Notes under the pieces: model-generated
Seen by the model: only the letters and a program-made list of their open reading frames with translations
Database searches by the model: none
What the model was told of the DNA's origin: nothing
Part shown: positions 63,789 through 64,000 of the stretch, one piece after another
Position numbering within the stretch: position 1 is the stretch's first letter
How the letters are laid out: each line of letters begins with the position of its first letter
Position numbers and translations under genes: made by a program
Assembly (NCBI GenBank): GCA_026224825.1
Contig: JAMFRO010000005.1
Location: 1 to 64,000 of the forward strand
Length of the DNA: 64,000 nucleotides
Direction of reading: 5' to 3'
Origin: a bacterium
GTDB taxonomy: Bacteria; Pseudomonadota; Alphaproteobacteria; Acetobacterales; Acetobacteraceae

Positions 63789-63818
63789 TGATCCAGCGGG
63801 CTGCCGCCAACGTATAAG
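63789..63818 (+). promoter_or_regulatory. RpoE-type promoter of the flavoprotein gene
   Basis: Plus strand: TGATCC (63789-63794), 18 bp, TATAAG (63813-63818). It has the same elements and spacing as the divergent promoter. The leader to the ATG at 63843 is about 18 nt and carries AAGGAG. Confidence 0.8.
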
Positions 63819-63842
63819 CTCCAGAAGCCGCAAGGAGCGCCC

Positions 63843-64000
63843 ATGCCAGAAACCCAAAAAATCGCAGTGGTCGGCGCCGGTATTTCCGGCCTGGCGGCAG
63901 CCTGGCTGCTGGCGCGGCGGCACGATGTAACCTTGTTCGAGGCGGAAAACCGGCTCGGCGGGCATAGCCACACGGTGCGGATGAGCGGGATTCCCATCGA
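63843..64000 (+). CDS. FAD/NAD(P)-dependent amine-oxidase-like protein, partial
   Basis: 52 codons before the window ends. [17 protein letters not shown] and [11 protein letters not shown] are the FAD-binding fold and E-x2-x-R-x-G-G motif of NAD(P)-binding Rossmann/amine-oxidase proteins. In related bacteria this flavoprotein leads the DUF1365-CFA segment of the RpoE regulon, so such genes may follow beyond the edge. AAGGAG precedes the ATG by five bases. Confidence 0.82.
   Translation, partial: MPETQKIAVVGAGISGLAAAWLLARRHDVTLFEAENRLGGHSHTVRMSGIPI

Overview
The window is high-G+C DNA with gene families typical of an acidophilic or acetic-acid-type alphaproteobacterium. A Hint-domain surface protein, AcnD/PrpF, an RpoE-ChrR singlet-oxygen system and many SDR, sulfotransferase and DUF1214 genes fit Acetobacteraceae (Acidocella or Acidiphilium relatives) best. 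This placement is inferred from gene content and was not tested by a search. I saw no rRNA, tRNA or CRISPR array.

Layout. (1) 1-4259: the left end of an IS21-family element sits inside a truncated ABC-transporter ATPase gene. Beside it are a CurA-like reductase, a DUF3775 protein, an Old Yellow Enzyme and a DUF5335 protein, then about 700 bp with no recognisable gene. (2) 4260-39815: a 35-kb catabolic block. It holds an AidB-like acyl-CoA dehydrogenase, three sulfotransferases, two DUF1214 proteins, seven short-chain dehydrogenases, three glyoxalase-fold proteins, two zinc-type MDR dehydrogenases, a 3-ketosteroid-dehydrogenase-like flavoprotein, a luciferase-like monooxygenase, a LuxE/LuxC acid-reductase pair, EutBC, a TauD-type dioxygenase, two NTF2-like proteins, three hydrolase/isomerase/cupin-type proteins and an MFS transporter. 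Its local regulators are two TetR, one LuxR and one LysR; a third TetR lies just past its right end. The natural substrate cannot be read from the sequence. The mix suggests activation, oxidation and side-chain reduction of a hydrophobic, alcohol- or ketone-bearing compound (inference). (3) 39814-45107: a 103-bp palindromic repeat, a TetR regulator and a giant repeat-rich protein ending in a Hint domain. (4) 45184-52527: an ABC-F protein, then an A+T-richer patch with a DUF1796 protein and three glycosyltransferases, probably for surface glycans. (5) 52797-58468: a GntR regulator, acnD and prpF (2-methylcitrate branch of propionate metabolism), an MscS channel and a second copy of the 103-bp repeat. 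(6) 58722-64000: asd, then an rpoE-chrR-esterase-cfa-DUF1295 operon facing a FAD-dependent oxidoreductase cut by the window end.

The clearest regulatory signal is at the right end. Two divergent promoters, each TGATCC-N18-TATAAG, face outward between rpoE and the flavoprotein gene. They match the RpoE/ChrR consensus, and ChrR keeps all four zinc-binding-domain ligands and the cupin ligands. This predicts an autoregulated photooxidative-stress regulon covering all six genes. Other points of note are the sulfotransferase modules used three times, lux-type aldehyde synthesis genes without luciferase subunits, the 103-bp repeat that overlaps three TAG stop codons, and a glycosyltransferase with three copies of an unfamiliar motif.
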